Notes: generated by a model from the sequence alone, not told the origin. Shown: positions 1-6,591, counted from the first letter of the stretch. The stretch is 9,058 nt of DNA from Comamonadaceae bacterium (GCA_947374535.1 CANCCJ010000105.1:1-9058), one strand, 5' to 3'. Made by a program: numbers and translations.

Positions 1-68
1 AGGGCTTCAAGTTTTTGAACCCGAACGAACGTGACCGTTGCGGTTGCGGCGAATCGTTCCGTATTTAA
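1..68 (+). CDS. iscA: IscA iron-sulfur carrier, 3' end only
   Basis: Only the last 21 codons are in the window, read from position 3 to the TAA at 66-68. They end in C-G-C-G-E-S-F-R-I, which matches the conserved C-terminal CGCGxSF motif of A-type iron-sulfur carriers. The two cysteines of this motif, with a third further upstream and outside the window, bind iron or a 2Fe-2S cluster in this family. The gene sits directly before hscB, as iscA does in the proteobacterial isc operon, which favours IscA over the related ErpA or SufA. The hscB start follows 28 bases later, so co-transcription is likely. The N-terminal part cannot be judged. Confidence 0.9.
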   Translation, partial: GFKFLNPNERDRCGCGESFRI

Positions 69-86
69 ATTTCGATAGATTAAAGC

Positions 87-90
87 GAGG
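87..90 (+). promoter_or_regulatory. Ribosome binding site for hscB
   Basis: GAGG lies 6 bases before a GTG codon at 97. No nearby in-frame ATG gives a protein of the right length, so this site supports GTG as the hscB start. Confidence 0.65.
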
Positions 91-96
91 CGTGAC

Positions 97-645
97 GTGA
101 ACGAACCGGCCCTGCCGTTGTCGGCCCAGCTCGCGGTCAGCGACTTTGAGCTCTTCGGTGTGCCTGTTCACTTTGCACAAGACCGCGCCCAGCTTGATGC
201 GCGTTGGAAAGACTTGCAACGCGAAGCTCACCCCGACAAATTTGCCTCCCAAGGCGCAGCTGCGCAACGCGTGGCCATGCAATGGTCGGTGCGCATCAAC
301 GAGGCGTATCAGCGCCTCAAAGACCCGATGCGTCGCGCTGCCTATTTGTGCGAACTGGGCGGGGCACCCATTCAAGCCGAGAACAACACTGCTATGCCCG
401 CTGCATTTTTGATGCAGCACATGGAATGGCGCGAGGCGATGGACGATGCCACTGATGTGGCCGCACTCGAAGCCTTGTTTGACGAAGTGCAGCAAGCCCA
501 CAAAACTGCCTTGCTGCAATGCGCACAGCTCATTGACACCGCACACGACCTGCCCGCTGCCGCGCAGCAGGTGCGGGGGCTGATGTTCATCGAGAAGTTT
601 CTGCATGACATCGAAGCCCGAATTGACCAACTAGACGCCTCCTGA
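97..645 (+). CDS. hscB: HscB, J-domain co-chaperone of iron-sulfur assembly
   Basis: The protein has 182 residues; the E. coli homologue has about 171. HscB brings the scaffold IscU to HscA and stimulates the HscA ATPase, so that the new cluster is passed on to acceptor proteins in the cytosol. The N-terminal half is a J domain with the diagnostic HPD tripeptide at residues 45-47, followed by the segment RINEAYQRLKDP typical of HscB. The C-terminal half has FLMQHMEWREAM (around 104-115), the counterpart of the IscU-binding helix, and a final helix FIEKFLHDIE. The start is GTG, supported by GAGG 6 bases upstream. The N-terminus is about 13 residues longer before HPD than in E. coli. It lies between iscA and hscA, 18 bases before hscA, in an operon arrangement. 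Confidence 0.95.
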   Translation: MNEPALPLSAQLAVSDFELFGVPVHFAQDRAQLDARWKDLQREAHPDKFASQGAAAQRVAMQWSVRINEAYQRLKDPMRRAAYLCELGGAPIQAENNTAMPAAFLMQHMEWREAMDDATDVAALEALFDEVQQAHKTALLQCAQLIDTAHDLPAAAQQVRGLMFIEKFLHDIEARIDQLDAS

Positions 646-663
646 AAGCGACAATACACATCT

Positions 664-2520
664 ATGGCGTTGTTACAAATTTCCGAACCTGGCCAAGCGC
701 CTGACCCGCACCAGCGACGCATCGCGGTGGGCATTGACTTAGGCACCACCCACTCGCTCGTGGCTTCTATGCGCAACGGCTTTGCCGAATGTTTGCCCGA
801 TGCAGAAGGCCAAGTCATCTTGCCTTCGGCCGTGCGTTACCTTGAAAACGATGGCCGCCAAATTGGCCGCGCTGCATTGGCCTCGCAAGCCGAAGATCCG
901 CAAAACACGCTCGTATCTGTGAAGCGTTTCATGGGCCGTGGTGTGGCTGACATTGCCAACCGCGACCAACTACCTTATGTGTTTGTCGATAAGCCCGGCA
1001 TGTTGGCCATTCAAACCCGCGTGGGTGAGAAGTCTCCTGTCGAGGTGAGTGCTGAGATTTTGGCCACCTTGCGCTTTCGTGCCGAAGACACCTTCAACGA
1101 CGATTTGTACGGCGCAGTCATCACCGTGCCCGCATACTTTGACGATGCCCAACGCCAAGCCACCAAAGATGCCGCGCAACTCGCCGGCATCAACGTGCTT
1201 CGCCTCATCAACGAGCCTACCGCTGCAGCCATTGCCTACGGCTTAGACCAAGCTAGCGAAGGCGTGTACGCCGTGTATGACCTCGGTGGCGGCACGTTTG
1301 ACATCTCTGTGCTACGCCTCACGCGCGGCGTGTTTGAAGTGTTGGCCACCGGCGGCGATTCCGCTTTGGGCGGCGACGATTACGACCGCGCCTTGGTCGA
1401 CTGGGTGCAAACCCAAACCGGCTGCGTCATTGCAACGCCCGCTGATAAATCCAATGTGTTGGTGGCTGCGCGTGCCTGCAAAGAAGCTTTGTCTGCAGCG
1501 GACAGCGCCACGTTTGACGTGGCCTTGTCGAGTGGCGCACTGAGCCACGCTGTCACCCGCGCCGAGTTTGAAGCTGCCACTGCCGCTTTGACCCTGCGCA
1601 CCTTGTCTGCCGTGCGCAAAGCCTTGCGCGATGCCAAGCTGAGCAAAGATGAGATTCAAGGCGTGGTGATGGTGGGGGGCTCCACCCGCATGCCGCAAGT
1701 GCAGCAAGCCGTGGCCGACTTGTTGTGCTGCGCCCCACTGAACAACCTCAACCCAGACGAAGTGGTGGCCCTCGGCGCGGCCATTCAAGCCAACCAACTT
1801 GCGGGCAATAACCCAGATGGCGAGTTGCTCTTGCTCGATGTGATTCCCTTGTCGCTCGGCATTGAAACCATGGGCGGTTTGGTGGAACGTATCGTGCCGC
1901 GCAACCAAACCATCCCTACCGCGATGGCGCAAGACTTCACCACCTACCAAGACGGTCAAACCGCCTTGGCTTTGCATGTGGTGCAGGGCGAGCGTGACAT
2001 GGTGGCCGACTGCCGCAGCTTGGCCCGCTTTGAGCTGCGTGGCATTCCGCCCATGGCCGCAGGTGCTGCCCGCATTCGCGTGACTTTCACGGTAGATGCC
2101 GACGGCATGGTGAGTGTGAGCGCGGTGGAGCAAATGAGTGGCGTTACCGCCAACATCACCGTCAAGCCTTCGTATGGTTTGTCGGACGACCAAATCGCCA
2201 CCATGTTGCAAGACAGCTTCAAGACCGCAGAACAAGACATCAAAGCCCGTGCTTTGGTGGAAGCGCGTGTCGATGCAGACCGCATGTGGCTGGCCACGCA
2301 AAGCGCTCTGCAAGCCGATGGTGATTTACTGTCTGCCCAAGACCGTACGCGCATTGATGCGTTGATGGTGGCGACGCTAGAAGCCAAAAAGCTGGAAGAC
2401 GCAGCCGCCATTGAAGCCATCACCGAAGCCTTGGCCAAAGGCACAGAAGTCTTCGCCGCTCAACGCATGAACCGAGGCATTCAACACGCCTTGGCCGGAC
2501 AAAACATCGAGAATATTTAA
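664..2520 (+). CDS. hscA: HscA, Hsp70-type chaperone for iron-sulfur cluster transfer
   Basis: The protein has 618 residues; E. coli HscA has 616. It is an ATP-dependent chaperone that binds the LPPVK loop of IscU and drives release of the 2Fe-2S cluster. The nucleotide-binding domain shows the phosphate-1 motif GIDLGTTH (23-30), the [12 protein letters not shown] block (182-193), the phosphate-2 motif [11 protein letters not shown] (205-215) and the adenosine motif [10 protein letters not shown] (335-344). The linker [14 protein letters not shown] follows at 388-401 and leads into the substrate-binding domain, with a helical lid to the end. The lid is shorter than in DnaK and lacks DnaK's acidic tail, as expected of HscA. 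The gene follows hscB by 18 bases and its TAA directly abuts the ATG of fdx. The ribosome binding site is weak (GAAAG about 14 bases upstream), so translation may depend on coupling to hscB. Confidence 0.97.
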   Translation: MALLQISEPGQAPDPHQRRIAVGIDLGTTHSLVASMRNGFAECLPDAEGQVILPSAVRYLENDGRQIGRAALASQAEDPQNTLVSVKRFMGRGVADIANRDQLPYVFVDKPGMLAIQTRVGEKSPVEVSAEILATLRFRAEDTFNDDLYGAVITVPAYFDDAQRQATKDAAQLAGINVLRLINEPTAAAIAYGLDQASEGVYAVYDLGGGTFDISVLRLTRGVFEVLATGGDSALGGDDYDRALVDWVQTQTGCVIATPADKSNVLVAARACKEALSAADSATFDVALSSGALSHAVTRAEFEAATAALTLRTLSAVRKALRDAKLSKDEIQGVVMVGGSTRMPQVQQAVADLLCCAPLNNLNPDEVVALGAAIQANQLAGNNPDGELLLLDVIPLSLGIETMGGLVERIVPRNQTIPTAMAQDFTTYQDGQTALALHVVQGERDMVADCRSLARFELRGIPPMAAGAARIRVTFTVDADGMVSVSAVEQMSGVTANITVKPSYGLSDDQIATMLQDSFKTAEQDIKARALVEARVDADRMWLATQSALQADGDLLSAQDRTRIDALMVATLEAKKLEDAAAIEAITEALAKGTEVFAAQRMNRGIQHALAGQNIENI

Positions 2521-2859
2521 ATGCCTGTCATCAAAATCTTGCCCCATGCCGAACTCTGTCCACAGGGTGCAGAGTTGCAAGCTGCAGCCGGTAGCACCAT
2601 TTGCGAAGTGCTGTTGGAAAACCACATCAACATCGAACACGCGTGCGACATGAGCTGCGCCTGCACCACCTGCCACGTCATCGTGCGTGAGGGCTTCAAG
2701 TCGCTCAATGAAGCGGATGAAAACGAAGACGATTTGCTTGACCGTGCATGGGGCTTGGAGCCCAATTCACGCTTGAGCTGCCAAGCCATCGTGGCGCAGC
2801 AAAATTTGGTGGTGGAGATTCCAAAGTACACCATCAACCACGCCAAAGAAAACCACTGA
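2521..2859 (+). CDS. fdx: ISC-type 2Fe-2S ferredoxin
   Basis: The protein has 112 residues, the usual length of ISC ferredoxins. It donates electrons during cluster assembly on IscU/IscS in the cytosol. The expected ligands are visible as Cys42, Cys48, Cys51 and Cys87, the same numbers as in E. coli Fdx. The extra non-ligand Cys46 is also kept; it is reported to matter for Fdx function in E. coli. The context H-A-C-D-M-S-C-A-C-T-T-C-H is typical of adrenodoxin-like ISC ferredoxins and differs from plant-type ferredoxins. The ATG begins right after the hscA stop codon (TAAATG), with GAGAA 7 bases upstream inside hscA, so translation is probably coupled. The stop overlaps nothing, but dnaQ starts only 2 bases later. 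Confidence 0.96.
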   Translation: MPVIKILPHAELCPQGAELQAAAGSTICEVLLENHINIEHACDMSCACTTCHVIVREGFKSLNEADENEDDLLDRAWGLEPNSRLSCQAIVAQQNLVVEIPKYTINHAKENH

Positions 2860-2861
2860 CC

Positions 2862-3575
2862 ATGCGCCAGATTTTTCTAGATACCGAAACCACCGGCTTC
2901 TACGCGGACACCGGTGACCGAATTGTTGAGATCGGGTGCGTTGAACTGTTGAACCGAAAGCTCACAGGCAACAACTTACACATTTACCTGAATCCTGAGC
3001 GTGACAGCGATGAAGGCGCCTTGCGTGTGCATGGCTTGACCACCGAATTCTTGAAAGATAAACCCAAATTCGGCGAGGTGGTGGACCAGCTGTTGGACTA
3101 CATCGCGGGTGCAGAAATCATCATTCACAACGCTCCGTTTGACGTTGGATTTTTGAACAAAGAGTTAGAGCTGCAAGGTCGCCCGCGTTTCACCACCTTT
3201 GTGGACGGCATCACCGACACCTTGGTGATGGCCAAAGAAATGTTCCCGGGCAAGCGCAATTCGCTGGACGCGTTGTGTGACCGCTTAGAGGTCGATAACT
3301 CTGGTCGTACTTTGCATGGCGCGTTGCTCGATGCCGAGCTGTTGGCGGATGTTTACATCAACATGACGCGCGGCCAAGACGCCTTGCTCATGGAAGTGGA
3401 GAGCACCGACGCACAAACCCGTACATCAGAGCGCATCGATCTCAGTCTTTTTCAGCTGCCCGTGATTGCGGCCTCTGAGCAAGAGGTGGCACAGCATGAA
3501 GACGTGCTGGCTCAGTTGGATAAATCGAGCGGCGGAAAAACCATTTGGCGGAATACGGAAAATTCTGTGGCATAA
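2862..3575 (+). CDS. dnaQ: DNA polymerase III epsilon subunit, 3'-5' proofreading exonuclease
   Basis: The protein has 237 residues; E. coli DnaQ has 243. It removes misincorporated bases during replication as part of the Pol III core. It is a DEDDh exonuclease with all catalytic residues: Asp7 and Glu9 in FLDTETTGF (Exo I), Asp94 in IIHNAPFDVGF (Exo II), and His152 and Asp157 in LHGALLDAEL (Exo III). The C-terminal tail after about residue 180 is low in hydrophobics and corresponds to the part that binds the alpha subunit. An open frame continues upstream to 2748, but it would overlap fdx and add 38 residues unlike the family. The ATG at 2862 gives the classic MRQIFLDTETTG start. The Shine-Dalgarno signal is poor (AAAGAAAA inside fdx) and the gap to fdx is 2 bases, so translation is probably coupled to the isc operon. 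Confidence 0.95.
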   Translation: MRQIFLDTETTGFYADTGDRIVEIGCVELLNRKLTGNNLHIYLNPERDSDEGALRVHGLTTEFLKDKPKFGEVVDQLLDYIAGAEIIIHNAPFDVGFLNKELELQGRPRFTTFVDGITDTLVMAKEMFPGKRNSLDALCDRLEVDNSGRTLHGALLDAELLADVYINMTRGQDALLMEVESTDAQTRTSERIDLSLFQLPVIAASEQEVAQHEDVLAQLDKSSGGKTIWRNTENSVA

Positions 3576-3576
3576 T
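3545..3576 (+). promoter_or_regulatory. Candidate promoter of tRNA-Val, overlapping the dnaQ stop
   Basis: An extended -10 element, TGG-CATAAT, lies at 3568-3576 and overlaps the dnaQ stop codon (TAA at 3573-3575). The best -35 match, TTGGCG at 3545-3550, is 20 bases away, longer than ideal, but extended -10 promoters tolerate a poor -35. The predicted transcription start is near 3583, the first base of the hairpin that follows. The assignment is inference from consensus only. Confidence 0.45.
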
Positions 3577-3582
3577 CACTGT

Positions 3583-3600
3583 CTTTCCAGAGATGGAAAG
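3583..3600 (+). other. Perfect hairpin with GAGA tetraloop in the tRNA leader
   Basis: CTTTCCA-GAGA-TGGAAAG forms a perfect 7-bp stem closed by a GNRA-type tetraloop. It ends 10 bases before the mature tRNA and starts where the tRNA promoter is predicted to initiate. It has no T-run after it, so it is not a terminator of dnaQ. A role in protecting or processing the precursor is possible but not shown. Confidence 0.6.
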
Positions 3601-3610
3601 CGGTATAAAT

Positions 3611-3685
3611 GGGCGATTAGCTCAGGGGTAGAGCACCACATTCACACTGTGGGGGTCGCAAGTTCGAAACTTGCATCGCCCACCA
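3611..3685 (+). tRNA. tRNA-Val, anticodon CAC
   Basis: A complete 75-base tRNA with encoded CCA. The acceptor stem is GGGCGAT (3611-3617) paired with ATCGCCC (3675-3681), with discriminator A at 3682. The D arm is GCTC/GAGC (3620-3623 and 3631-3634) around a loop with GGGG. The anticodon stem is CCACA/TGTGG (3636-3640 and 3648-3652) around the loop TTCACAC, giving anticodon CAC, which reads the GUG valine codon. The variable loop has five bases, and the T arm is GCAAG-TTCGAAA-CTTGC. All stems pair by Watson-Crick rules. CCA is followed by five T residues. The gene is downstream of dnaQ and may be transcribed both from its own promoter and by read-through from dnaQ. Confidence 0.97.
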
Positions 3686-3736
3686 TTTTTACCAAATAAA
3701 ACTTAATCAATTCAAGGCTTCTTAAAAGCAAAAATC

Positions 3737-3760
3737 AAAGGTTCCGCAAGGAGCCTTTTT
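3737..3760 (+). terminator. Intrinsic terminator after tRNA-Val
   Basis: A 9-bp stem AAAGGTTCC / GGAGCCTTT, with one T-G pair, is closed by a GCAA tetraloop. The T-run at 3756-3760 starts in the 3' arm of the stem and continues past it. It is well placed to end both the tRNA transcript and any read-through from the isc-dnaQ operon. Confidence 0.88.
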
Positions 3761-3894
3761 CGTTTCTGCTTTATCTTCTTACCCCCTTGTATTTCTGATG
3801 AACACGCCCATCTAGACGTCATGTGTGCGTGCTTGACCAAGTCGTTATATCGCTGGCGCACAATGCAACGCCGCTGAATGATTCAGATTGGATT

Positions 3895-3900
3895 GAAAGG
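3895..3900 (+). promoter_or_regulatory. Ribosome binding site deciding the start of the TPR gene
   Basis: GAAAGG lies 10 bases before the ATG at 3911. An earlier in-frame ATG at 3878 has no such signal, and using it would place eleven extra residues before an otherwise normal signal peptide. This favours 3911. Confidence 0.5.
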
Positions 3901-3910
3901 TATCAAACCC

Positions 3911-4810
3911 ATGTTTTCTCGACAGTTGAAATCTCTTGTGGCAGGTGCGTTGGTGCTCAGTGCCACGCTTGCGATGGCGCTGCCCACACCCAAAGACATT
4001 GAAGCGGCTGTGGCTGCTGGCCACTACACGCAAGCTGAAACCATGCTGCGTGAGGTTCTGCAAGACAAGCCGCAAAGTGCGAAGGCGCACTACGAGTTGG
4101 GTCAAGTGCTGGCTCACCAGCAGCGCTACAAAGATGCGCAAACTGAGTTGCAAAAAGCCAAGACCATCGACCCGACCTTGAAGTTCGCGACCAGCCCTGA
4201 AAAGTTCAATGCTGTGTTCACCAAAGTGAACGAGCTGGCCGCTGCGCCATCATCTTCTGTGGTGATGGCACCTTCGGCCACACCTGGCACGCATGCGGCC
4301 ACTCAAGCTGTACCCGTGGCTGCGCCCAGTAGCGGTGGTTCATCGCTGACTTATGTGTGGCTGGCCATTGCAGGTTTGGTGGTGTTGGGCCTGTGGTTGC
4401 GTCGTTCTGCCGCAGCCAATGCCAATGCGACAAGCTATGCGCCATTTGCAACCCCTGTGGGCACGCCTCCCGCACCGCGTGGCTTTGGCGCTCAATTCAC
4501 TCCCAATGCGCCGCAAGGTGGCTATGCTCCTCAAGGTTACGCACAGCCTGTTGGTGGTGGCTCGACCATGACGGGCGCTGTGGTGGGCGGTTTGGCGGGT
4601 GTGGCGGCGGGCTATGCCTTGTCTAAAGCTTTAGAAGGCGATCACCATGCATCAGCCCCGTCATCTTCGGGGTCCTCTCCTGTGGCAGGCAACGGGGGCT
4701 ACGTGCCGTTTGATACGCCGGCTCAACCTGACCTCGGCTCTTTCGATGCAGGTTCCGGCAGTGATTGGGACAGTGCCGACTCGGGCGGTGGTGGCGACGA
4801 CAGTTGGTAA
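3911..4810 (+). CDS. Exported TPR protein with one membrane helix and Gly-rich tail, function unknown
   Basis: I do not recognise a named gene. The 299-residue product has a signal peptide (residues 1-23, basic start, hydrophobic core, AMA before the cleavage point). Two TPR units follow (about 28-90), with the signatures AGHYTQAETMLREVL and YELGQVLAHQQRYKDAQTEL. An Ala/Ser/Pro linker leads to a transmembrane helix (about 146-163) that ends in RR. Next comes a Pro/Gly/Tyr-rich segment (175-215), a glycine-zipper-like stretch GAVVGGLAGVAAGYAL (222-237), and an acidic Gly/Ser tail ending GGGGDDSW. The positive residues after the helix suggest periplasmic TPRs and a cytoplasmic tail. The layout recalls YgcG/TPM proteins, with TPRs in place of the TPM domain. 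TPRs usually bind other proteins, so an envelope scaffold role is possible. The gene is isolated, after a terminator and convergent with the LysR gene. Confidence 0.8.
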   Translation: MFSRQLKSLVAGALVLSATLAMALPTPKDIEAAVAAGHYTQAETMLREVLQDKPQSAKAHYELGQVLAHQQRYKDAQTELQKAKTIDPTLKFATSPEKFNAVFTKVNELAAAPSSSVVMAPSATPGTHAATQAVPVAAPSSGGSSLTYVWLAIAGLVVLGLWLRRSAAANANATSYAPFATPVGTPPAPRGFGAQFTPNAPQGGYAPQGYAQPVGGGSTMTGAVVGGLAGVAAGYALSKALEGDHHASAPSSSGSSPVAGNGGYVPFDTPAQPDLGSFDAGSGSDWDSADSGGGGDDSW

Positions 4811-4817
4811 TCGCTGC

Positions 4818-5738
4818 TTAGCTGTTGGCTTGCAACGCCTGTGACACCACCTCGTGGGTGAGCTGCATGGCCGCTTTGTGCGTCGCCGTCATCGGGCGGC
4901 GCGCTGACCACACCAACATCAACTGGCTCATCAACTTAGGCTTCTCTACGCGATGCGTGGTGAAGTCTTTCGGTTTTGCAAAATTACTCAGGGTATAGGC
5001 GGGCAGCACGGCGTACCCCAAACCTTCTTTCACCAATTCCAAAATTGCATTCAAGCCATCAATTTCTAGCACGATGTTGGGCTTGCAGTTGATGCGCAGC
5101 ATTTCGGTGTCAATCAACAAGCGAAATGCATTTGGGCGGCTGGGTACGATGAGGGGCAGCTTGGCCAAGTCGGCCAGTTGCACCACGTCTTTGAGCGGCG
5201 TGGTCGGGGTGAGTGGCTGGCTTTTCTCACCCGCAATCAAAATCAAGGTGTCTTCGTGTAGCACCGTCATTTCTAAATCAGGGGAGGGCGGTGGGTTGTA
5301 GAGCACGGCCATGTCGAGGCGTCCTGCGCGCAAGCTTTCCGCCATCAAAAGTGAAAAACCTTCGGTCAGCGACAGCTGCGCGTGGGGCAAGGTTTGGCGA
5401 AATGACATGGTCAGTGGCACCGTTACCAGCTTGGACAAGCTTGGGGGTAAGCCAATCGAGACGCGACCTGCCAACGCGCCGCGTACCGAGCCCAGCTCTT
5501 CTTGCGCTACTGCCACTTGGTGCAAGATGCCACGCCCGTGCTCCAGCATCACCAAGCCTGCTTCTGTTACGGTCACACCACGCCCATTGCGCATCAGTAG
5601 GTTTTGATGCAACTCCACTTCCAGTTGGCGTACATGGCGGCTCAGAAGCGGCTGAGGAATGCTCAAGGCCAACGCGGCTTTGGTGAAACTACCCAACTCA
5701 GCGACGCGGACAAATGATTCAATTTGTTTGAGTTCCAT
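4818..5738 (-). CDS. LysR-type transcriptional regulator
   Basis: The 306-residue product has the usual LysR length. The winged helix-turn-helix spans about residues 1-60, with the recognition region GSFTKAALALSIPQPLLSRHVRQLE at about 16-40 followed by the wing MRNGRGVTVTEAG. The rest (about 90-295) is the two-lobed effector-binding domain, with the typical segments GRVSIGLPPSLSKL and VKEGLGYAVLPAY. It is transcribed away from the catabolic operon starting at 5845, the usual layout for a LysR regulator and its target. By position it is the likely activator of the hydratase-aldolase operon, responding to protocatechuate or a later intermediate. The LysR regulator PmdR, which controls the Comamonas pmd genes, is the obvious comparison, but identity is not shown. 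Its stop codon is 7 bases from that of the TPR gene. Confidence 0.93.
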   Translation of the reverse strand: MELKQIESFVRVAELGSFTKAALALSIPQPLLSRHVRQLEVELHQNLLMRNGRGVTVTEAGLVMLEHGRGILHQVAVAQEELGSVRGALAGRVSIGLPPSLSKLVTVPLTMSFRQTLPHAQLSLTEGFSLLMAESLRAGRLDMAVLYNPPPSPDLEMTVLHEDTLILIAGEKSQPLTPTTPLKDVVQLADLAKLPLIVPSRPNAFRLLIDTEMLRINCKPNIVLEIDGLNAILELVKEGLGYAVLPAYTLSNFAKPKDFTTHRVEKPKLMSQLMLVWSARRPMTATHKAAMQLTHEVVSQALQANS

Positions 5739-5749
5739 ATGATTCTCGA

Positions 5750-5780
5750 TTTTGAATAACCAATTGTCTGTTATTTAAAA
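5750..5780. promoter_or_regulatory. Candidate LysR operator, long palindrome in the divergent gap
   Basis: The core AATAAC-N9-GTTATT (5755-5760 and 5770-5775) is extended outward by TTTT at 5750-5753 and AAAA at 5777-5780, with one mismatch between 5754 and 5776. That gives ten matching pairs out of eleven around a centre at 5765. Length and interrupted dyad symmetry fit a LysR recognition site, although the spacing is not the textbook T-N11-A. It lies 12 bases upstream of the regulator's start codon, which would allow autoregulation, and 64 bases upstream of the operon start at 5845. Confidence 0.55.
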
Positions 5781-5822
5781 ACGTTATAGCAGCTAGTTCG
5801 CAGTTTGAGGCCCAATTCTGGG

Positions 5823-5840
5823 GTGAATCTCTAGAATCAC
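5823..5840. promoter_or_regulatory. Second inverted repeat just before the operon start
   Basis: GTGAATCT-CT-AGAATCAC forms two 8-base arms in which seven of eight positions pair, two bases apart. It ends 4 bases before the ATG at 5845 and occupies the place where a ribosome binding site would be expected. It could be an operator half or an RNA hairpin over the start. It could also be chance, so confidence is low. Confidence 0.3.
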
Positions 5841-5844
5841 GGCC

Positions 5845-6561
5845 ATGCAAACCCCAACCTTATCTTTTGTCCTGCGTGGTATTTCTTCCATGGCCACCAA
5901 GGCTTTGCTGGCTGATTTGACCCGGGCTTACTTTGCGCAAACCGGCGTGTCGGTGCAGATTGAATCTGTGGGCGGTGTCGATGCCGCTAAACGTGTGCAA
6001 GCGGGTGAGGCCTTTGACATGGTGCTTTTGGCCTCAGACGCGATTGATCGTTTGATGGCATCTGGCCATGTGCAAACCGGCTCACGCAGCGACTGGGTGC
6101 GTTCACCCGTGGCGGTGGCCGTGCAAGCGGGCGCGCCACGCCCCGACCTGAGCAACGAAGCCGCGGTGAAAGCGGCTGTGTTGGCCAGCCCCACACTCAG
6201 CTACTCCACCGGCCCGAGCGGCGTGTACCTTGAAAAATTGTTTGAGCGCTGGGGCATTGCCGACGAGGTGAAAGCGCGCATCGTGGTGCCGCCACCCGGT
6301 ACGCCTGTGGGCGCCTTGGTGGCCAGTGGCCAAGCCGCTTTGGGCTTTCAGCAACTGAGCGAACTCATTGCTTTGCCCGGTATAGATGTGCTGGGTACTT
6401 TGCCTGCGGATGTGGCGTTCATCACCACGTTCTCGTCGGGCATTCCAGCGGTCATTGCGGATGACACGGCCCGCGTGGCTGCGGCGCAATCTTTTCTGAA
6501 GTTCTTGGCTTCGACTGGCGTGGAAGACGTCAAGCGCAAGCAAGGCATGGACTGGCTTTAA
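5845..6561 (+). CDS. ModA-like substrate-binding-fold protein without signal peptide
   Basis: The 238-residue product resembles molybdate-type solute-binding proteins (type 2 periplasmic-binding fold) along its whole length. The first strand and loop are LSFVLRGISSMATKALL (6-22), then YFAQTGVSVQIESVGG, GEAFDMVLLASDAIDRL, the hinge-region block GPSGVYLEKLFERWGI, GQAALGFQQLSELI, and the ending FLKFLASTGVEDVKRKQGM. The protein starts straight into the first beta strand with no signal peptide, so it should stay in the cytosol, and no ABC permease or ATPase gene is near. No Shine-Dalgarno site precedes the ATG. A later ATG at 5890 is possible but would delete the first strand. It is the first gene of the hydratase-aldolase operon and ends 30 bases before the hydratase. 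It may bind or act on a pathway acid; molybdate transport is unlikely from this context. Its actual role is unknown. Confidence 0.8.
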   Translation: MQTPTLSFVLRGISSMATKALLADLTRAYFAQTGVSVQIESVGGVDAAKRVQAGEAFDMVLLASDAIDRLMASGHVQTGSRSDWVRSPVAVAVQAGAPRPDLSNEAAVKAAVLASPTLSYSTGPSGVYLEKLFERWGIADEVKARIVVPPPGTPVGALVASGQAALGFQQLSELIALPGIDVLGTLPADVAFITTFSSGIPAVIADDTARVAAAQSFLKFLASTGVEDVKRKQGMDWL

Positions 6562-6591
6562 TTTTCTAATTTCATTCTGTAAGGGGTATTC

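Noticed and set aside
1312..2313. Minus-strand open frame of 333 codons
   Set aside because: It lies wholly opposite hscA, its product is rich in His and Gly with no domain, and hscA is certain. It is a shadow caused by codon bias.
2748..2861. In-frame upstream extension of dnaQ by 38 codons
   Set aside because: It would overlap fdx by more than 100 bases, and the added residues do not resemble DnaQ. The ATG at 2862 gives the normal N-terminus.
3604..3609. TATAAA just before the tRNA as a -10 box
   Set aside because: Transcription would start inside the mature tRNA, so it cannot be the functional promoter of this gene.
3611..3685. tRNA-Val as an integration site for the downstream region
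   Set aside because: No integrase and no second copy of the tRNA 3' end were seen downstream, and the base composition does not visibly change.
3833..3864. Possible promoter of the TPR gene: TTGACC at 3833-3838 and CACAAT at 3859-3864
   Set aside because: The spacing is 20 bases and the -10 is poor, with no extended element. The gene probably has a promoter in the 3761-3910 gap, but I cannot place it.
4808..4840. Bidirectional terminator between the convergent TPR and LysR genes
   Set aside because: Only 7 bases separate the stop codons, and I found no convincing stem followed by T-runs on either strand.
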